From Planctomycetota bacterium (GTDB taxonomy: Bacteria > Planctomycetota > UBA1135 > JALUZX01), in the NCBI GenBank assembly GCA_027011425.1, contig JALUZX010000366.1, positions 1-9,233 of the forward strand: DNA of 9,233 nt, written 5' to 3'. Each line of letters opens with the position of its first letter. Position 1 is the stretch's first letter. Both the position numbers and the translations under genes were made by a program. Positions 6,220 through 9,233 of this stretch are shown here, piece after piece. The notes below the pieces were generated by a model. That model had not been told where the DNA came from. It worked only from the letters and a program-made list of their open reading frames with translations, and searched no databases.

Positions 6220-7485
6220 ATGGGCCGGAGTTTGCTTCTTCTCGGGGTTCTTTGTTTCCACTTCGCCCTTTCCTCCACCGCCCGGGGGCAGCCTTCTTAC
6301 ACCAGGGATCTCACGATCTGGCCCAACGCGAGGAGCTGCAGGAACTCCGACCCCTGGATCGCCAAGAACCACGACCGGATCCGGCGAATGGAGCCCCGCG
6401 TTCTCGTTCTCGACTTCGCCAACGGGCCCACCATGGAGATCGTCCGCCGCAAGACGGCGAAACTGATCGCCGCCCTGGCCGAGGGGAGCCGGTATCACGG
6501 ATACAAGGACCCCAAGGCGCCGGCCTTCCTTTGCTACAAGGTGTTCAAGTTCGTGGACCTCCGCGACCCGGTCCCCCCCAAGGGAAGGGAGAGAAAGAAC
6601 AGCAGCTTCTATCCGAGGCGGCGCGGGAAAAGGGGCCCCAACTGCGACTACTCCGCCTTCTTCTCTCCCCGGTTCACGGCCCTCTACGGGGTGAAGGATC
6701 CAAGGAACCCCAAGCGCCTCCTCTCCCTGGAAGAGATGATCCACCGGGGCTTCGTCCACGAACTCTGGTTCTGGTGCTACCACGACGAGGAGGGGGCGCC
6801 CCTGGAGACCATCGAGGACAAACAATACTACACCGCGAAATTCCGCCCCATCCACGGCCGGCACGGCCCGGCGGGCAACGGCCACAGCCGCACCCTTCCC
6901 TGGGTGGGCAGGAGCTTCCGGGTGAGCTTCTTCAATGTCCGCCGGGGAATCGGGTGCGGCATGGAGAACCTCTCCCACGCCATGGAGGGAATGGCCCACA
7001 ACAACTTCTGCCCCTACTACAGGCGCTACTTCTACGAATACGCCGACTTCGACCTGGACAAGAAATACGGCTTGCCTTTCAAGAGCTTCTACGCCGCCCC
7101 ACGCGTGAACGGCTGGAAAGTTCGCTTCCTCTCGCCCACGAGTTTTCAGTACCACTGGAAGGGCGGAATCAAGACCCTGAAGGGCTACTGCGCCGCGGCG
7201 GGAAACGTCCACTTCCCCCCGGGCGCGAAAAGCGATTACGACCTGATCTCCAACATCCCGGTCCTCTCCACGATCGAACACTACCGCCTCCACGACGGCA
7301 AGGACGGCAGAGACAAGGCCGAACTCTGGAAGATGGAGCGCTTCTACCGCTACCGGAAGACCGCCCCGGACTGCATGGGGCAGTGGCTCGTCTACTGGCG
7401 CCAGAACATGCCCGGATACAAGAACCCCTGTAAGGACGACAAGGGGAGGCCCATGAAGAACTGGTGGGTCTTCCTCTTCTATTGA
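6220..7485 (+). CDS. Secreted protein of an uncharacterised family (E-L-W / GNVHFPP motifs)
   Basis: The 421-residue product has a signal peptide (hydrophobic residues 4-17, likely cleavage at ARG/Q near 23-24). The start is the ATG at 6220, with AGGAGG 4 bases upstream; the frame is open further upstream but is non-coding there. Visible motifs are VLVLDF at 61-66, VHELWFW at 179-185, RRGIGCGMENLSHAMEGM at 241-258, and GNVHFPPGAKSDYD at 328-341. From memory this motif order matches a family of secreted bacterial and fungal proteins with E-[VL]-W-[VF]-W, R-G-[VI]-G..., S-x-x-H-x-x-E and GN-x-HFPP-x(4)-DYD signatures. I know of no assigned function. The conserved His/Glu pair (H253, E256) and the HF..D segment could be metal or catalytic ligands, but that is inference. 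The mature form has nine cysteines and is rich in aromatic residues. The gene is divergent from the lipoprotein gene. Confidence 0.82.
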   Translation: MGRSLLLLGVLCFHFALSSTARGQPSYTRDLTIWPNARSCRNSDPWIAKNHDRIRRMEPRVLVLDFANGPTMEIVRRKTAKLIAALAEGSRYHGYKDPKAPAFLCYKVFKFVDLRDPVPPKGRERKNSSFYPRRRGKRGPNCDYSAFFSPRFTALYGVKDPRNPKRLLSLEEMIHRGFVHELWFWCYHDEEGAPLETIEDKQYYTAKFRPIHGRHGPAGNGHSRTLPWVGRSFRVSFFNVRRGIGCGMENLSHAMEGMAHNNFCPYYRRYFYEYADFDLDKKYGLPFKSFYAAPRVNGWKVRFLSPTSFQYHWKGGIKTLKGYCAAAGNVHFPPGAKSDYDLISNIPVLSTIEHYRLHDGKDGRDKAELWKMERFYRYRKTAPDCMGQWLVYWRQNMPGYKNPCKDDKGRPMKNWWVFLFY

Positions 7486-7799
7486 TTTACGGCTTCCTCT
7501 CCTGAACCTGTAATGACACGGGCCATGGATGGGGTCCCAGCGTGACCACCAGCCTGGAAGGGGGGACAAAGCCCCGACTCCCCCGCGCCATTTGAAAAGG
7601 GCATTGATGGGCGGCCTCGACGAAAGTCTTGTCCAGTTCGTGGTTCCGTGGCCGCATCGGAACTGCCCCCCCGACAAAACGGGTCCGGCTCAAAAGCCTC
7701 CACCGAATTCCAGGCCGTCCCTTGTCTCCTGGGGGAAGAAGGGTTAGCTTACCCGGCCCCGGGCTTGGCTTGTGTTTCCCCCCATTCCAGGAGGTGGAC
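7486..7799. other. 314-bp intergenic region, no convincing gene
   Basis: I see no RNA gene or well-supported ORF here. A minus-strand frame ending at 7487 could encode about 56 residues (MRPRNHELDK...), but it has no clear ribosome-binding site and a lower share of C/G third positions than the flanking genes. GGGG/CCCC stretches near 7560-7585 could form a G-rich hairpin, without the T-run of a Rho-independent terminator. An imperfect palindrome lies at 7741-7754. The promoter of the GH109 gene presumably lies here but no good -35/-10 pair stands out. Confidence 0.5.
7741..7754. promoter_or_regulatory. Imperfect palindrome upstream of the GH109 gene, possible operator
   Basis: GGGTTAGCTTACCC is a palindrome except for one symmetric mismatch pair (GGGT-x-AGCT-x-ACCC) and is followed directly by a CCCGG-CC-CCGGG inverted repeat. 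It sits 45 bases before the ATG at 7800. Binding by a regulator is only inferred from symmetry and position. Confidence 0.2.
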
Positions 7800-9164
7800 A
7801 TGTCGGACTCATTGAATAGGAGAGAACTCTTCGCCCGCGCGGCCAGGGGAGGCGCGGGCGCCGTCCTGGGAGGCATGGCGCTCTCGGGTTGCGCCGCGGG
7901 CCGGTCGACACGCCCCGCCCAAACGAACTTGAGACATAACCCTCTCAAGAAAGTGCGGATCGGTTTCGTGGGAGTGGGGGGCATGGGGAGCGCCCACGTC
8001 CGGAACCTCCTCAAGATCGAGGGCGCCGAGATCCGGGCGGTCTGCGACATCGTCAAGACCAAGGTGGAAAGGGTCCAGGACTGGTGCGTCAAGGCCGGCA
8101 GGCCCAGGCCCGAGGGTTACTGGAGAGGCGAATACGACTTCAAGCGCCTCTGCGAAAGGGAGGACCTGGACCTGGTGTATACGGCCACGCCCTGGCGCTG
8201 GCACGTGCCCGTCTGCCTGGCCGCCCTGGAGGCCGGAAAGCACGCCGTCACCGAGGTTCCCGCCGCCACGACCCTGGCGGACTGCTGGAAGCTCGTGGAG
8301 GCCTCGGAGAGGACGGGCCTCTACTGCATCATGATGGAGAACTGCTGCTACGACCGGTTCGAGATGATGACCCTCAACCTGGTCCGGAAGGGACTCCTGG
8401 GCGAACTCCTCCACGGGGAAGGGGGCTACCTCCACGACCTCAGGGCCCTCAAGTTCTCCAAGCGGGGCGAGGGACTCTGGCGGCTGGCCCACTCCATCCG
8501 GCGCAACGCCGATCTCTACCCCACCCACGGACTCGGCCCCGTGGCCTGGTGCATGGACATCAACCGGGGGAACAAGTTCGACTACCTCGTCTCCGTGGCC
8601 ACGAAATCCCGGGGCCTCAACATCATGGCAGCCCGGAAATTCGGCCCCGGAAGCCCCCGGGCCCGCCGTAAATACGCCCTGGGCGACATCATCACCACCA
8701 CCATCGAGACCGCCCGTGGAGAGACCATCGTCATCACCCACGAAACGGACTGCCCCCGGCCCTACAGCCGGAACTTCCTCGTCCAGGGCACAAAGGGCCT
8801 GGCCCGCAAATACCCAGATCCCAAGGTCTACATCGAGGGAAGAAGCCCCCACGACCAGTGGGAGGACGGAGAAAAATACATCCGTGAATTCGACCATCCC
8901 GTCTGGAAGACCCTGGAAAAACGGACCAGGGGAGCCGCCGGCCACGGAGGAATGGACTACATCGAGGACTACCGGCTCATCCAGGCCCTGCTCGAGGGCG
9001 GGCAACCCGACCTGGACGTGTACGACGCCGCCGCCTGGTCGGCCGTCACCGAACTCTCGGAGCGCTCCATCGCGGGGGGAAGCGTCCCCGTGAAGTTCCC
9101 CGACTTCACCCGGGGGGCGTGGAAACAAAAGAGGCCCCTGGGAGTGGACCTGGTCAAGGCCTGA
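7800..9164 (+). CDS. GH109-family Gfo/Idh/MocA protein (alpha-N-acetylgalactosaminidase-like), Tat lipoprotein
   Basis: The 454-residue product closely follows the GH109 pattern. GH109 enzymes hydrolyse terminal alpha-linked N-acetylgalactosamine using a tightly bound NAD+ in a redox mechanism. A twin-arginine leader (NRRELF at 6-11) is followed by a hydrophobic segment and the lipobox LSGC (Cys31), so it is probably a folded, exported lipoprotein. The NAD-binding glycine motif GVGGMG is at 58-63. Family signatures follow: TPWRWH at 130-135, EVPAATT at 152-158, MENCCYD at 179-185, YPTHGLGP at 240-247 (the Tyr and His of this motif are reported as active-site residues in the family), a PYSR...VQGTKG segment, GHGGMD, DVYDAAAWSA, and FPDFTRGAWK near the C-terminus. 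The start is the ATG at 7800 with AGGAGG 5 bases upstream. The family spans more substrates than GalNAc, so specificity is provisional. It appears monocistronic within the window. Confidence 0.93.
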   Translation: MSDSLNRRELFARAARGGAGAVLGGMALSGCAAGRSTRPAQTNLRHNPLKKVRIGFVGVGGMGSAHVRNLLKIEGAEIRAVCDIVKTKVERVQDWCVKAGRPRPEGYWRGEYDFKRLCEREDLDLVYTATPWRWHVPVCLAALEAGKHAVTEVPAATTLADCWKLVEASERTGLYCIMMENCCYDRFEMMTLNLVRKGLLGELLHGEGGYLHDLRALKFSKRGEGLWRLAHSIRRNADLYPTHGLGPVAWCMDINRGNKFDYLVSVATKSRGLNIMAARKFGPGSPRARRKYALGDIITTTIETARGETIVITHETDCPRPYSRNFLVQGTKGLARKYPDPKVYIEGRSPHDQWEDGEKYIREFDHPVWKTLEKRTRGAAGHGGMDYIEDYRLIQALLEGGQPDLDVYDAAAWSAVTELSERSIAGGSVPVKFPDFTRGAWKQKRPLGVDLVKA

Positions 9165-9212
9165 CAGCCCCGCTCCCCCGCTGAATCCACATGGCATCCA
9201 AGGGCATACCCT

Positions 9213-9231
9213 CCAAAGGTCCCGCCTTTGG
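9213..9231 (+). terminator. Inverted repeat after the GH109 gene, possible terminator stem
   Basis: CCAAAGG, a 5-base loop (TCCCG) and CCTTTGG form a perfect 7-bp stem 48 bases after the stop codon. The window ends two bases later, so the T-run needed for a Rho-independent terminator cannot be seen. It could also be a regulatory hairpin of the next gene. Confidence 0.4.
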
Positions 9232-9233
9232 TC

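Noticed and set aside
7487..7660. Possible 56-residue minus-strand ORF ending next to the secreted-protein stop codon
   Set aside because: There is no convincing ribosome-binding site, third positions are less C/G-biased (about 70 % by hand count) than in the neighbours, and no motif is visible. It is kept only as a remark in the intergenic entry.
6058..7677. Upstream extension of the lipoprotein frame on the minus strand
   Set aside because: It runs antisense to the secreted-protein gene; the lipobox signal peptide and GGAGG site fix the start at 6057.
7809..9197. Long minus-strand open frame opposite the GH109 gene
   Set aside because: The plus strand carries complete GH109 motifs; the opposite translation is a low-complexity shadow.

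Overview
The window looks like part of a high-GC bacterial chromosome, most likely a member of the Planctomycetota. The lineage call is an inference. It rests on a uroporphyrinogen-decarboxylase-like protein, a GH109/Gfo-Idh-MocA enzyme with a Tat-type lipoprotein leader, several secreted proteins of unknown function whose predicted cleavage sites lie next to a glutamine, and a C-terminal motif that I associate with secreted proteins of marine planctomycetes. No rRNA, tRNA, transposase, phage gene or CRISPR array is visible.

Layout, left to right: (1) a 5'-truncated plus-strand URO-D-family gene enters from the left edge and stops at 1076. (2) It meets head-on, with a 6-bp gap, a two-gene minus-strand unit (about 5090 to 1083). 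That unit encodes a 959-residue exported protein with fourteen FG-GAP/VCBS calcium-loop repeats, followed 9 bp later by a 372-residue exported protein. The two share a similar C-terminal motif. (3) A second minus-strand unit (6057 to 5282) encodes a 176-residue lipoprotein and, 5 bp downstream, a probable 79-residue cysteine-containing protein starting at TTG. (4) Divergently from the lipoprotein, 162 bp away, a plus-strand gene (6220-7485) encodes a 421-residue secreted protein. I recognise its motifs from an uncharacterised secreted family. (5) A 314-bp apparently non-coding gap carries an imperfect palindrome. (6) A plus-strand GH109-family gene (7800-9164) closes the window, followed by an inverted repeat at the right edge that could be a terminator stem.

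Two kinds of gene are interleaved. The metabolic genes at the two ends have high GC (about 72-77 % in two lines counted by hand). The exported proteins of unknown function in the middle have lower GC (about 52-62 % in four lines counted). I see no sequence evidence that all of them act in one pathway. GH109 enzymes and the exported proteins would both act outside the cytoplasm; the URO-D-like protein would act in the cytosol. No defence system, biosynthetic cluster or other clearly novel multi-gene system could be supported. The most unusual items are the secreted protein at 6220-7485, the paired exported proteins with a common C-terminal motif, and the small cysteine-containing ORF.
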